DNA of 64,000 nucleotides from positions 1 through 64,000 of the forward strand of contig JAQTZZ010000004.1 of NCBI GenBank assembly GCA_028687545.1, read 5' to 3'. Source of the DNA: Candidatus Wallbacteria bacterium. Lineage in GTDB: Bacteria; Muiribacteriota; JAQTZZ01. A program made the translations under genes and the position numbers. This document shows positions 9,042 through 21,071 of this stretch, one piece after another. A model generated the notes under the pieces. That model had not been told where the DNA came from, searched no databases, and worked only from the letters and a program-made list of their open reading frames with translations. The first letter of the stretch is position 1; each line of letters opens with the position of its first letter.

Positions 9042-9785
9042 ATGAATATCAGAAAAGGAGACAGCTTGATAAACTTCCAAAAGAACATTTTCCGTCCCTT
9101 CGGGCAGGCCATCGCTGACTATCACCTGGTTTCAGAAAACGACAGGGTCCTAATCTGCCTCTCCGGAGGAGCTGACAGTTTCACCCTGGCAGAACTTTTT
9201 CTCCGCTGGCAGGTGAGGCTGCCTTTTTCAATCCTGTTATACGCTGTGCATGTAGATCTCTGGGAGAACGCGGAGTGCAGGAAAAGCGTTGAGGATTACG
9301 CCGGAGAGAGGAATCTCTCACTGAAAATCAGTCTCGCGCCCCGCTCTGAGATCGAGCAGAAGATCGCTGATTCCCCGGGATTTTCGCCTTGCTATATCTG
9401 CGCCAGGGAACGCAGATTAAAAATTTTCAAAGCCGCAGTAGAGTTTAACTGCAATAAAATCGCCTTTGCCCATAATCTCAATGATTTTTTCGAGACCACC
9501 CTCCTGAACATGTTTTACTCGGGTTCATTCGAAGCGCTGTCTGTAAAAAAACTCTTTTGCAGAGGAAAATTTCTCGTGATCAGGCCGCTGGTTTTCATTG
9601 AATCCGCTGCCATCCGTCGTTTTATAAACGTGAAAAGGGTGACAGTGCATAAAAATTCCTGTCCATACAGTGAGAGCACCAAGAGAGAGGTAGTCAGGAG
9701 AGTCATTGCCAGGCAGATGAAAACAAATCCCTATTGTCTAGGTAGTTTCAGGAATGGATTGAAGAAGTGGCTGGGTCGGAGTTGA
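9042..9785 (+). CDS. TtcA-like PP-loop ATPase, probable tRNA thiolation enzyme
   Basis: A 247-residue PP-loop enzyme with ATP-binding SGGADS (residues 41-46), a CxxC pair (C117/C120 in CYICARERR) and a later cysteine (C207 in NSCPYS). TtcA uses three such cysteines to hold an iron-sulfur cluster while making 2-thiocytidine at position 32 of tRNA. The GQAIADYHLVSENDRVLICLS run is typical. The usual SGGKDS is SGGADS here, with the lysine replaced. An alternative TTG start at 9066 has a better AAAGGAG ribosome-binding site than the ATG at 9042 and would still keep the PP-loop. Related PP-loop proteins of unknown substrate exist, so the exact tRNA target is not certain. Confidence 0.75.
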   Translation: MNIRKGDSLINFQKNIFRPFGQAIADYHLVSENDRVLICLSGGADSFTLAELFLRWQVRLPFSILLYAVHVDLWENAECRKSVEDYAGERNLSLKISLAPRSEIEQKIADSPGFSPCYICARERRLKIFKAAVEFNCNKIAFAHNLNDFFETTLLNMFYSGSFEALSVKKLFCRGKFLVIRPLVFIESAAIRRFINVKRVTVHKNSCPYSESTKREVVRRVIARQMKTNPYCLGSFRNGLKKWLGRS

Positions 9786-9846
9786 GATTGACATTTTAGA
9801 GATTTGCAGGTACGCTTTTTTCACTAAAAAGAAGGCCTGAGATGAT

Positions 9847-11652
9847 ATGAAAAGGTCGATTATCATATTTTGCGCAGTGAGCGTAATAATTTACGCTAAT
9901 TTCAGAGTTTACAGCCCGACCGGACTCGCAAAAAAATTTTCCACGATGTTCGATCGGGACATGATCACTCTTCAGGAATTCAAGAACAGCATCAACGACA
10001 AGGAAGATGTATGGACCGGCTTCGGCGACCAATACGCCACTATGCAGAATATTTACAGAAACCCGAAAGATATGGAGGTTTCTGAAGATGTTTCTGCTCC
10101 ACTCAAGGGTAGATTCATCCAGAAAGTGGCCAGTCACCCTGATTTCGTCAGCTACATCGGCAGCAAGCTGGAGACTCCCAACAACCTGCTGGGAGTTTTA
10201 CGGGACTATGGAAAGATGGCGGTGATCGTAAGCACTCTCAGTTTTATCCCGCTGCTGTATATTTTCCTGAATTCCAGCCTGATGGGCGGGATCATAATTT
10301 CGATTCTGTATTCGCTGGCTTTTGCCTTGATCATACTGAATTCCCAGGGACTGCTCTCTCCGCATGCGACCCTGATCGCGATTCTGAAGGCAGTCAGGCT
10401 CGGAGAAATACCCTTGTCGGAAATCTACGCAGCTCTGCAGGCCATTCTCGTCAAAGACGGCATTTTCAAGATTGTGTTTTTGCTGGTTTCAGGACCGCTG
10501 GTCGGTCTTGTGATGGAGCGGAAAAAAGGTGTTCTGCAGAAGGAATTCGAAAGGTTGAACTTGGAATTCAAGACCTTGCAGGCCACATACAGCCGGTCTG
10601 CAAATGCCGAGAAGCAATTGAAAAAGGATGTGGAGAAAATCCAGATATTTTCTTCGAGAACGATTGCCCTTCAGTCGCTTTCCAAAGTTCTGGGAAACAT
10701 GCTGGAACCGGAAGCCATCTACCGCGAAGTCATAGATAAGACTCAGAATGTTTTCAAAGCCAAACGCTGCTCGCTCTGGCTTCTGGACGATCGCAAGCAG
10801 ACATTGAGGATCAAGGAGGCTTTCGGCTGGAAGAGGGAAGAAGCCATCGGCCTTGAAATCCCGCTTGGGGAAGAGATACTGGGATATGTCGCACAAAATG
10901 GGGAATCAGTTTCTTTGATTGAAATCAAGAAGGATTTCAGACTTTCCGAACTGGCTAAAAATGCCAAGGTTCCCTCAATACTCTGCGCTGCTCTGAAACT
11001 CGGCAACAAGGTCAATGGAGTAATCAACATCGAGGATATGGACCAGGAAAAATCAACAGGCGAAGACATGAGAATGTTCGACCTGCTCGCAATCCTGTCG
11101 GGTCTCGCGCTCAATAATGCCGGGCTGCATGCGAAAACAGTGGAACTTGCCAACACCGACGGATTGACAAAGCTTTACAACAACCGTTTCTTCCAGCAGT
11201 TCTTCGAACGCGAGATCGAAAAATGCAAAAAGAGCAACACCAATGTCTCGATCTTCATGACCGATATCGATCATTTCAAGCGTTTCAACGATACATATGG
11301 ACATCAGGTAGGCGACTTCGTGCTCGAGGAAACGGCAAAGGTGCTGAAAACTTCAATCAGATCGCAGGATCTGGCGGCCAGATACGGTGGAGAGGAATTC
11401 GTCGCTGTCCTCCCGGGCATTGATCTCAACAGCGCAATGCAGGCTGCTGAAGTTCTGCGAAAAAATGTGGAGATCAAGAAATATTCCTATAAAGGGGAAA
11501 ATCTGGGAGTGACGATCTCCATAGGTGTGGCAACTTTTCCCTTACACGGCACCAGAACCCAGGAATTGATCAGGCATGCCGACAGTGGACTTTATGTCGC
11601 CAAGGAAGGCGGGCGCAACAGAGTCTGCTGCGCTCAAACAAAGTCGGATTAA
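9847..11652 (+). CDS. Membrane-bound GAF-GGDEF diguanylate cyclase
   Basis: A 601-residue protein with a first helix at about residues 5-20, a roughly 100-residue extracytoplasmic segment, three further helices (about 124-143, 147-167, 205-222), a coiled coil (about 225-270), a GAF domain (about 280-425) and a GGDEF domain (about 435-595). The active site reads GGEEF (514-518), a functional variant, preceded by RSQD (505-508) exactly five residues upstream, which fits the RxxD inhibitory c-di-GMP site. It is therefore predicted to make cyclic di-GMP under product inhibition. It shares a TAATG stop/start overlap with the next cyclase. Confidence 0.88.
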   Translation: MKRSIIIFCAVSVIIYANFRVYSPTGLAKKFSTMFDRDMITLQEFKNSINDKEDVWTGFGDQYATMQNIYRNPKDMEVSEDVSAPLKGRFIQKVASHPDFVSYIGSKLETPNNLLGVLRDYGKMAVIVSTLSFIPLLYIFLNSSLMGGIIISILYSLAFALIILNSQGLLSPHATLIAILKAVRLGEIPLSEIYAALQAILVKDGIFKIVFLLVSGPLVGLVMERKKGVLQKEFERLNLEFKTLQATYSRSANAEKQLKKDVEKIQIFSSRTIALQSLSKVLGNMLEPEAIYREVIDKTQNVFKAKRCSLWLLDDRKQTLRIKEAFGWKREEAIGLEIPLGEEILGYVAQNGESVSLIEIKKDFRLSELAKNAKVPSILCAALKLGNKVNGVINIEDMDQEKSTGEDMRMFDLLAILSGLALNNAGLHAKTVELANTDGLTKLYNNRFFQQFFEREIEKCKKSNTNVSIFMTDIDHFKRFNDTYGHQVGDFVLEETAKVLKTSIRSQDLAARYGGEEFVAVLPGIDLNSAMQAAEVLRKNVEIKKYSYKGENLGVTISIGVATFPLHGTRTQELIRHADSGLYVAKEGGRNRVCCAQTKSD

Positions 11653-12920
11653 TGCAGGTGTTGAATCATTACTTTTCTTTGATCACTCAACAATTAGGCG
11701 GCCAGAGCATGCTGATGTCGCTGGTGATTTTATTTGCTTTCATTTGTGTACTGATGGCTTTTCTGGTAACCATGAAATTCGTGGAAAACCGGCATCTCCA
11801 GACGAAAATTTCCAGATTCAAACTGCTGGAAGAGGATATTTACGGTATCAAGCGCGATCTCGAGAAGTCCAAGAAGATCAATGAAACCCTGAACATTCAG
11901 AATGTGAATTTTTCGTCCAGACTGCTGATGATTGAAAAATACGCCCAGAATGTCAACTCACATCTGGAAAAACGCGCTATTTTGAATTCCCTGATGGAAA
12001 GCATGAAAAAGATCATCGGTGCTAAACGGGCTGAGATTTTTTTTCTGGAGCCAGGCAACGACCAGCTGATTTTCACGGCCGGTCTGGACTGGAGCAAGGA
12101 AGACATGGAAAAGACGAAGCTTTCCAAGGAAGCAGGGATTTTCGGATATGTCATTAACAGTCCCGGGGTTCTCAGCCCGGAAGAAATCAAGTCTAATTTC
12201 CATCTGCAGGAACTGGCTACCAAGTGCCCGGTCAACACTGTCCTGGTTGGAGCGCTCTCCAGCCCGGATGAGGCCAGAGTGATGGGCGTGGTGAACATCA
12301 GCGCCCTGGAAGATCGGCGTGAGCTCGAAAAAGAGGATATCAGGGCCTTTTCAATTTTGATCAACCTGACATCGCTGGCTTTGGAAAACGCGGAACTTTT
12401 CCAGAGAACGAAAATGCTCGCCAACCTGGATGGCCTGACCAAACTGCACAACCACAGATTTTTTCAGGATTTTCTCAAAGAGGAGCTTGACCGTCACATC
12501 CGTTACAAACATTCCCTGTCCCTGGTCATCTCTGATATCGATCATTTCAAGAAATTCAACGACACATACGGGCATCAGGCTGGAGATTTTGTGCTCAAGG
12601 AAGTGGCAAAGGTCTTCAGAGCCAATGTGCGGAAAAAGATCGACCTCGCTGCCAGGTACGGCGGCGAGGAATTCGTACTGGTCTTGCCTGAAACCAATGC
12701 TTCGGGAGCGCTTCTGCTGGCAGAGCGCATCCGCAAGCGGGTTGATGAAACGGAATTTTTTTATGAAGCCGCGAATCAGAAATTCCACGTCACTGTAAGT
12801 CTGGGAGTAGCCACCTATCCCCTGCATGGCTATAATCCAGCGGAGCTGATCAAGAGGGCTGATACCTCGATGTACGAAGCCAAGGAAAGCGGAAGGAACA
12901 AAGTTTGTCTGTCGCAGTAA
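11652..12920 (+). CDS. GAF-GGDEF diguanylate cyclase, paralogue of the upstream gene
   Basis: A 422-residue protein with one N-terminal membrane helix (about 17-38), a coiled coil, a GAF domain (about 95-250) and a GGDEF domain (about 260-415) whose active site reads GGEEF in ARYGGEEFVLVLPE. The position of the inhibitory site reads KKID, so the RxxD arginine is replaced by lysine; product inhibition may be weaker than in the upstream paralogue. Sequence is very close to that gene across GAF and GGDEF (LANxDGLTKLxNxRFFQ, DTYGHQxGDFVL), which points to tandem duplication with divergence of the sensor end. Confidence 0.88.
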   Translation: MQVLNHYFSLITQQLGGQSMLMSLVILFAFICVLMAFLVTMKFVENRHLQTKISRFKLLEEDIYGIKRDLEKSKKINETLNIQNVNFSSRLLMIEKYAQNVNSHLEKRAILNSLMESMKKIIGAKRAEIFFLEPGNDQLIFTAGLDWSKEDMEKTKLSKEAGIFGYVINSPGVLSPEEIKSNFHLQELATKCPVNTVLVGALSSPDEARVMGVVNISALEDRRELEKEDIRAFSILINLTSLALENAELFQRTKMLANLDGLTKLHNHRFFQDFLKEELDRHIRYKHSLSLVISDIDHFKKFNDTYGHQAGDFVLKEVAKVFRANVRKKIDLAARYGGEEFVLVLPETNASGALLLAERIRKRVDETEFFYEAANQKFHVTVSLGVATYPLHGYNPAELIKRADTSMYEAKESGRNKVCLSQ

Positions 12921-12922
12921 AG

Positions 12923-13645
12923 ATGTTTTTTCTGATATTTTCACTACTGCTCTGCAGGGACGTTTCTGCCGAATACACAAAGGAATTTTACAACGATATA
13001 GTCGACAATAATGGCCGCGATTACCTGGTGAAAATCACTGAATCCCTGAAGGAACACCTGCAGTCTCAAACTGTTGAAGTAACTGCAGATTTCGGGAAGG
13101 TCAGCGAAACCCTGGGGGGCAAACTGAAATCTGCCCGGATTGAAATGAAGAATGGACATTTCAACCTGCTGAAAATCGAACATGCTCTGTTCGTGATGTA
13201 TAATCCAGTAATTGACGTGGACAAACTCTGGAATCAGAATGACCTGATCCTGAAAAAGTGTGAACAGATAGATTTCCTGATCGAAATCAGAGAACAGGAT
13301 CTCAATGAATTCCTGACAACCAGGGAAGGCAAGCTGCACGTGGAGAGACCCACTGTTAAATTGACTGACAATGAAATTCAGCTGAAAGGGTATGGAGAAG
13401 TTCTCAAGGTCAAAGTAAAATTCATGATAAATGGGAAATTTGAACTTGCTGACAGGAAAAAAATAAATTTTATCCCCTGGAAAGTCAAGTTCAACTCCAT
13501 CCCTTTGCCCAAGATGATGATCTCCAAGCTGGTGTCCCGAATCAACCCTGTGCTTGATCTGAACGACTTTCCCTTCGATCTCCAGTTGGAACAGATCATC
13601 TCAAAGCCGGAAAAGCTTATTTTCAAAAATGGAGATCCAAAGTGA
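12923..13645 (+). CDS. Exported DUF2993 (LmeA)-like protein, function unknown
   Basis: About 240 residues with a signal peptide (MFFLIFSLLLCRDVSAEY) if the ATG at 12923 is used; a TTG at 12905 would overlap the preceding gene and spoil the signal peptide. The mature part alternates beta strands with a charged pattern and contains KSARIEMKNGHFNLLKIEHA and LNDFPFDLQLEQI, which recall DUF2993/LmeA lipid-binding proteins that form a curved beta sheet holding a lipid. That family match is by eye. Its stop overlaps the GTG start of the next gene (GTGA), so the two are coupled. Confidence 0.5.
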   Translation: MFFLIFSLLLCRDVSAEYTKEFYNDIVDNNGRDYLVKITESLKEHLQSQTVEVTADFGKVSETLGGKLKSARIEMKNGHFNLLKIEHALFVMYNPVIDVDKLWNQNDLILKKCEQIDFLIEIREQDLNEFLTTREGKLHVERPTVKLTDNEIQLKGYGEVLKVKVKFMINGKFELADRKKINFIPWKVKFNSIPLPKMMISKLVSRINPVLDLNDFPFDLQLEQIISKPEKLIFKNGDPK

Positions 13646-15603
13646 AAACCCGGCATGCAGTTTTGATCATTTTTATTCTTGGTTTCTTTTTCAATATTTA
13701 TTACCTGCTGCAGCGCATGACTATGGAACAGAATTACAATTTCGTCGAGACCGCATATTTCGTGAATGAACTTGAGGTGAAAGCCAGCAGGCAGGGCCTG
13801 GATCTAATCGAATTTCTGAAGAATTTTTCAGAAAAGGTGCCTGTCTCAACCCTGATTTTCACACCGAGCACGCTCAGGACTCTTGAGAACAAAGAAACAC
13901 TCATGGTGTTCAAGGGCAGGGAAATCTTGAAGTCATTCACCATGGAAGGATTTTTCAATCCGCTGGTCTTCGAACTTTCCAGCAAGACCAGGATTTCCGA
14001 AATCTACCAGTATGTCTATTTCAAAAAGCGCGAAGATTTTGAAAAAATCCGGGTTATCCTGCAGGAGTATTTTCCACCAGATTCGCTCAGCGATTTGTCT
14101 GAAATTCTCCGCTCTTTCAACAATTCCCAGAAATACGGGTATCTTCTGGAAGTCAAGAGCGGCAATGATCTCCTGGATTTGCCTTTATTCTTTTCAGCCG
14201 AGGACTTTCAGGTCGCCAAGAAGATGGGATTCATGACTGCCGCCTGTCTGGATTTCAGGGCTTTTTCAGATCCCCATTCCAGTGTGCTGAAGGACCTGCT
14301 GCGGCTATCTCAGGACCTGGATGAAATCTATCTTCAGCCGGAGCCTGGGGAGCTGACTCCAGACCAGTTGAAAACACTGGAAGGAATCAAGGCCGCTAAA
14401 GTCAGACTGGCAGTGGAGGAATTCAGTTACCCAAAAGTCCAGAGAATCATTTTCAAACTTTTTGAAGCGCAGTTGATCAGGGCACACGAGGCTCCGATAG
14501 AGATCTTCTGCCCGGAAAAGGCTTCTGCGTTAGTGCATCGCTATTTCAGGGCTGCCTGGGAACGGAATGTCAGGGTAATGGTTTTTCATCTTTTTCCAGA
14601 TAACGGAATTGAACAGGATCAGAGCTTTGCCGTTTTATTGAAGAAGACTCTTTCAAGGACACTTCTACCCCTGACAATCAGGAAAAACGAGCCTCTAGGA
14701 CCAGTTCCGGAATCACCTTCCTGGTTCAAAATTCTGGTGATTTCCGTGCTGGCGATGATGTTTTTCCTGGTGATGATCGATCCTCTGATCGAACTCTCCC
14801 TGAACGGGAAACTGGTGATCATAGTTTTATCCTCAATGCTTCTAGCCTGCGGGACATTTTTTGCCGAAAAATATTATTTTGAAAAAATCCTGGCGCAATT
14901 CATCTCGTTCTTTTTCCCGATCTTCGGTTTTTTTCATTTTCAGAAAATTTATTCTCTTTCCAAGACCCATACGACCTGGGAGTATTACAAAACAGTCCTG
15001 GGGTACCTTCTTTTTTTCACCTTGATCACTGTCTATGGGTCACTTCTGATTGCCGGTCTTTTCAACAGCAGGGTTTTCATCATGAAAATCGAAGAGTTCA
15101 GGAGCGTGAAACTGGCACTGCTCGTTCCTGTGGCCATGCTGGCTCTGTTTCTGATCCTTCAATATTCATCCAAGGAAAAGATCCGCGAATTTTTTTACAG
15201 GCCGATCAATCTGCTGAACCTGTGCTTTCTGTGTGGGGTGACGCTGATCATAGGTCTCCTGATAATCAGAAGTGGAAACATTCCCCAGGCATATATTCCG
15301 GATTATGAGATGAGGATCCGCAATTTTCTGGAAAACTGCCTGTCCATCCGTCCCAGATTCAAAGAATTCATGCTGGGATATCCTGTTTTTCTGACTGCTT
15401 TCTGCTTCAAGGGATTCTGGCGCTATTTCCTGCTGATCCTATCTACTCTCGGCCAGATTTCCGTCCTCAATACTTTCGTTCATCTTCACACCCCGCTGGC
15501 AATTTCGCTGGTGAGGGTTTTCAATGGCCTGGCAATCGGGCTTCTGATCGGGTCTGCACTGTTTTTTCTGATCAATTTTCTACAGGAAAAACAGAAGCGA
15601 TGA
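13642..15603 (+). CDS. DUF5693-like polytopic membrane protein
   Basis: A 653-residue protein starting at GTG (overlapping the previous stop). There is one N-terminal helix (AVLIIFILGFFFNIYYLL), a large extracytoplasmic domain to about residue 365, and then around eight closely spaced helices to the end. The order of a soluble domain followed by a helical bundle, together with the VETAYFVNELEVKASRQG opening, resembles DUF5693 proteins, which are often near cell-surface anchoring genes. I see no catalytic motif. Genetic coupling with the DUF2993-like exported protein suggests an envelope lipid or glycan role, but this is only inferred. Confidence 0.5.
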   Translation: MKTRHAVLIIFILGFFFNIYYLLQRMTMEQNYNFVETAYFVNELEVKASRQGLDLIEFLKNFSEKVPVSTLIFTPSTLRTLENKETLMVFKGREILKSFTMEGFFNPLVFELSSKTRISEIYQYVYFKKREDFEKIRVILQEYFPPDSLSDLSEILRSFNNSQKYGYLLEVKSGNDLLDLPLFFSAEDFQVAKKMGFMTAACLDFRAFSDPHSSVLKDLLRLSQDLDEIYLQPEPGELTPDQLKTLEGIKAAKVRLAVEEFSYPKVQRIIFKLFEAQLIRAHEAPIEIFCPEKASALVHRYFRAAWERNVRVMVFHLFPDNGIEQDQSFAVLLKKTLSRTLLPLTIRKNEPLGPVPESPSWFKILVISVLAMMFFLVMIDPLIELSLNGKLVIIVLSSMLLACGTFFAEKYYFEKILAQFISFFFPIFGFFHFQKIYSLSKTHTTWEYYKTVLGYLLFFTLITVYGSLLIAGLFNSRVFIMKIEEFRSVKLALLVPVAMLALFLILQYSSKEKIREFFYRPINLLNLCFLCGVTLIIGLLIIRSGNIPQAYIPDYEMRIRNFLENCLSIRPRFKEFMLGYPVFLTAFCFKGFWRYFLLILSTLGQISVLNTFVHLHTPLAISLVRVFNGLAIGLLIGSALFFLINFLQEKQKR

Positions 15604-15748
15604 GGCGGAATTTACCTGATTGTGTAATTTATCTACAGTTTGCCGGTTCCCCGTCTGCATAAACCCGGGTGCCTGCCAGTTGGAATTCAATTTGCTAATA
15701 CTCAGTTGAGAAAATAAAGGGACACGTCCCCTATCACAGGAGGTTCCC

Positions 15749-18318
<2,570 letters not shown>

Positions 18319-18322
<4 letters not shown>

Positions 18323-19407
18323 ACCGAAAAAACCTCCAGCTCCTGCTCGGCACGAGTATTTGCTGCGTTTTGATGCTGGAACTCCTGCTGCGCTGCTGGC
18401 CGCTTACGCTGCTCTGGAATAACTTTCAGATCGTCGAGATGGACCAGGGAATGTTCAGCAACCCGTCAATCCCACAGAAGCAGAACAAGGTGCCGCTCGT
18501 AAAAACCGACCCTGTCCTCGGATACATGAGAAATCTGGAGCATTCCTCTTTCAATGAACTTGGGATATATGGAAAGAATATCCTTCCTGTCAGAGACGAT
18601 AATTCGTTCAGAATTTTACTGCTGGGTGATTCAGTCAGCGACCCGATCGGTGGTTCATCCAACCCGCCATCCGGTTATCCTTTCCTGCTTGAAGAAATTT
18701 TGAACAGGCGCGGGGGAAAGAAAATCGTGGTGATGAACGCCTCGGTCGTTGGCTACAACACCATGCAGGAAGTGGAGTATTTTAAAAGGTACGGAATCTG
18801 GAGTGCTCCGGATCTGGTGCTGCTTGCCTATGTGAACAATGACATGTGGCCGCCTGTGAGCCAGATTGACCTGAAAAAAGGCAGGAACGAAGCCTGGCAG
18901 ATGAACAGCAAGCCTGTACCGGGTCTGTATGATTTGGGTCCGGCCAATGACTTCCTGCTCGAACACCTGATCTCTTTGCGGGTTCTTTTCCTGGAGTTAT
19001 GGAAATTCCAATCCCTGAAAGGAAAACTTTACCGGAACAGGATAGAATTATACTATCCCGATAAAGCAGCAAACCTGAAGTCACTGGAAGAAATTATCGG
19101 GATCTGCAGGTCGAATCGGATCAAGTTCGCCATCATCCATTTTCCAGTTCTGGCTGACTTTGCAGATTATGAAAAAATACGTCCTGAATTTGAATATCAT
19201 CGAATACTCAGGAACCTCACCACAGAATTGAAGGTTCCATATTTAGATCTGCTGGACCGGATCAGGAATCTACCCGAACGGGAGCTTGTGAAACCTGAAG
19301 ATTACAAGACACAGCCTGAAGCCCCGACACATCTAAGTCCGGCCGGACATGCAGTCGTAGCTGCCGAGATCTCCGATTTTCTCTGTCAGGAAAAGTTAGT
19401 CCCCTGA
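18319..19407 (+). CDS. SGNH/GDSL-family hydrolase, membrane-anchored
   Basis: A 362-residue protein with an N-terminal membrane anchor ([18 protein letters not shown]), the SGNH block I motif LLLGDSVSD, block II/III-like segments ([15 protein letters not shown] and [12 protein letters not shown]) and a C-terminal catalytic-type [11 protein letters not shown]. The fold class is clear. Members near polysaccharide genes usually add or remove acetyl groups or cleave esters at the cell surface. It begins with an ATGA overlap on clpB, which is unusual for a heat-shock gene neighbour, and it precedes the nucleotide-sugar genes. The substrate is unknown. Confidence 0.75.
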
Positions 19408-19457
19408 GGCAGGAAGGATTTTTTGCTAACCTTAGCCTGCAGGATTATAATTGATCA

Positions 19458-20618
19458 ATGCTCAAGCCTAAAAAGATGCTCTTTATTTTTGGAACCAGGC
19501 CTGAAGCGATCAAATTCGCGCCGCTGATCAGGAAATGCCGGGCAGTGCAGGATTTCGACGTCAGGATCGCAGTGACCGCCCAGCACAGGGAAATGCTGGA
19601 CCAGGTCCTGTCGTTTTTCCAGATCAGGCCTGACCATGACCTGGACCTGATGAAGCCGGGCCAGGATCTTTTTGCTCTGACTGCAGGAGCACTGACAGGC
19701 CTGAAAAAAGTCCTGATACAGGAAAAACCGGACCTGACTTTTGTCCAGGGAGATACGACCACCGTATTTTCCGCAGCGCTGGCTTCTTTTTACCTGAAAA
19801 TCCCGGTCGCGCACCTGGAAGCCGGGTTGAGAAGCCATCAGCCCTATTCCCCATTCCCTGAAGAGTTGAACCGCCGCCTGACCGGCCACCTCAGCACTTA
19901 TCACTTCGCACCGACAGAGGGAGCCAGGTTGAACCTTGAGCGGGAAGGGATCATCGACAATGTCCACCTGACTGGAAATACAGTGATCGACGCGCTGCTG
20001 CTTGCGCTTGAAATCCTTGAAAAAACGCAGGACCAAGCAGCGATCCTGAAATACTACGAGTCGTTTTATCCAGGCTTTGGCCGGCTGGCAGCGGATAAAT
20101 CCAGAATAGTGCTGATTACAGGGCACAGGCGGGAAAGTTTTGGAGATCCTTTTGAAAGCATCTGCCGTGCGATCAGAAGAGCGGCAGAAAAGTACCGGCA
20201 AGCCCTCTTTGTTTACCCTGTGCATCTTAATCCCAATGTGCAGAAGCCGGTCCGGCAGATCCTGTCCGGTCTTCCAAATCTGATCCTTACCCCACCTTTA
20301 GAATACCCTAAGCTCGTCTGGCTGATGAAGAAATCGTATTTCGTGCTGACTGATTCCGGGGGAATCCAGGAAGAAGCGCCGGCTCTGGGTAAACCGGTGC
20401 TGGTGATGAGGGATGTGACCGAGCGCATGGAAGGCGTCGAGGCCGGTACTGCCTGTCTGGTAGGTACAACTGAACAGAAAATTTATGACGGCATCTGCTG
20501 TCTTTTTGACGATTCGGCAACTTACGATAAAATGTCGAAGGCCGTCAATCCATATGGAGACGGCCATGCCAGCGAGAAAATCGTGGAAATCCTGAAGGGG
20601 ATCCGAACAGATGCCTGA
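19458..20618 (+). CDS. wecB: UDP-N-acetylglucosamine 2-epimerase (non-hydrolysing)
   Basis: A 386-residue enzyme with the family landmarks FGTRPEAIKFAPLI, VQGDTTT, HLEAGLRS, ITGHRRES, YPVHLNP, LTDSGGIQEEAPALGKPV and VTERMEG. It converts UDP-GlcNAc to UDP-ManNAc; close relatives (WbpI) epimerise UDP-diacetamido-uronates, and the WlbA-type oxidoreductase and UDP-GlcNAc 6-dehydrogenase in this window make that alternative worth keeping. It overlaps the following MazG-like gene by 8 bp. Confidence 0.88.
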   Translation: MLKPKKMLFIFGTRPEAIKFAPLIRKCRAVQDFDVRIAVTAQHREMLDQVLSFFQIRPDHDLDLMKPGQDLFALTAGALTGLKKVLIQEKPDLTFVQGDTTTVFSAALASFYLKIPVAHLEAGLRSHQPYSPFPEELNRRLTGHLSTYHFAPTEGARLNLEREGIIDNVHLTGNTVIDALLLALEILEKTQDQAAILKYYESFYPGFGRLAADKSRIVLITGHRRESFGDPFESICRAIRRAAEKYRQALFVYPVHLNPNVQKPVRQILSGLPNLILTPPLEYPKLVWLMKKSYFVLTDSGGIQEEAPALGKPVLVMRDVTERMEGVEAGTACLVGTTEQKIYDGICCLFDDSATYDKMSKAVNPYGDGHASEKIVEILKGIRTDA

Positions 20619-20994
20619 CGATAAAACCACTTTCGAAGAAATCAAGCAGATCATCCGCTCTTTTGTCGCGGAACGGGACTGGGATAAGTATCACAGCCCA
20701 AAAAATCTGTCCATGTCGATTGCGATTGAAGCCGCTGAACTGATGGAGCATTTCCAGTGGTCAGATACGGAAGAATCGAAGAAGATCGCTGCTGACACTG
20801 AAAAATTCCTGGAAGTTCAGGCAGAACTTTCCGACATCATCGTCTATGCCCTTGGAATGGCCAATGTGCTCGGAATCGATATTTCAGAGGCCATGAAAGA
20901 TAAGATCAGAAAGAACGCTGAAAAATATCCGGCCCGCATTGTCAGGGGTTCGAGCAGGAAGTATACGGAATACAGGAAGAAAGGTAAATCATAA
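20611..20994 (+). CDS. MazG-like nucleotide pyrophosphohydrolase
   Basis: A 127-residue protein with the all-alpha NTP-PPase pattern: metal-binding EAAELMEHFQW (ExxE) and a later ELSDIIVYALGMANVLGID (ExxD). Small proteins of this kind hydrolyse (d)NTPs such as dCTP and clean nucleotide pools. It overlaps the 2-epimerase gene by 8 bp, so the two are co-translated, an odd pairing with a nucleotide-sugar gene that may simply reflect operon packing. Length matches the short MazG-like/RS21-C6 type. Confidence 0.85.
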   Translation: MPDDKTTFEEIKQIIRSFVAERDWDKYHSPKNLSMSIAIEAAELMEHFQWSDTEESKKIAADTEKFLEVQAELSDIIVYALGMANVLGIDISEAMKDKIRKNAEKYPARIVRGSSRKYTEYRKKGKS

Positions 20995-20995
20995 T

Positions 20996-21013
20996 GTCAC
21001 GCTGGGGCGTGAC
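20996..21013 (+). other. Intercistronic hairpin
   Basis: A perfect 7-bp stem (GTCACGC / GCGTGAC) with a 4-base loop begins two bases after the stop of the MazG-like gene. No T-run follows, so it is not a standard intrinsic terminator. It may stabilise or attenuate the transcript before the oxidoreductase gene at 21072. Confidence 0.35.
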
Positions 21014-21071
21014 CGATGAGATAGAGTTATGAAGTTAGCAGGTTGGTAAGCATCTTGGAAATGAGGAAATT

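Noticed and set aside
15705-15734. Sigma-32-like promoter (GTTGAG with CCCCTAT) before clpB
   Set aside because: The transcript would begin inside the AGGAGG ribosome-binding site, a few bases before the ATG, so it could not drive normal translation. No CIRCE repeat was found either.
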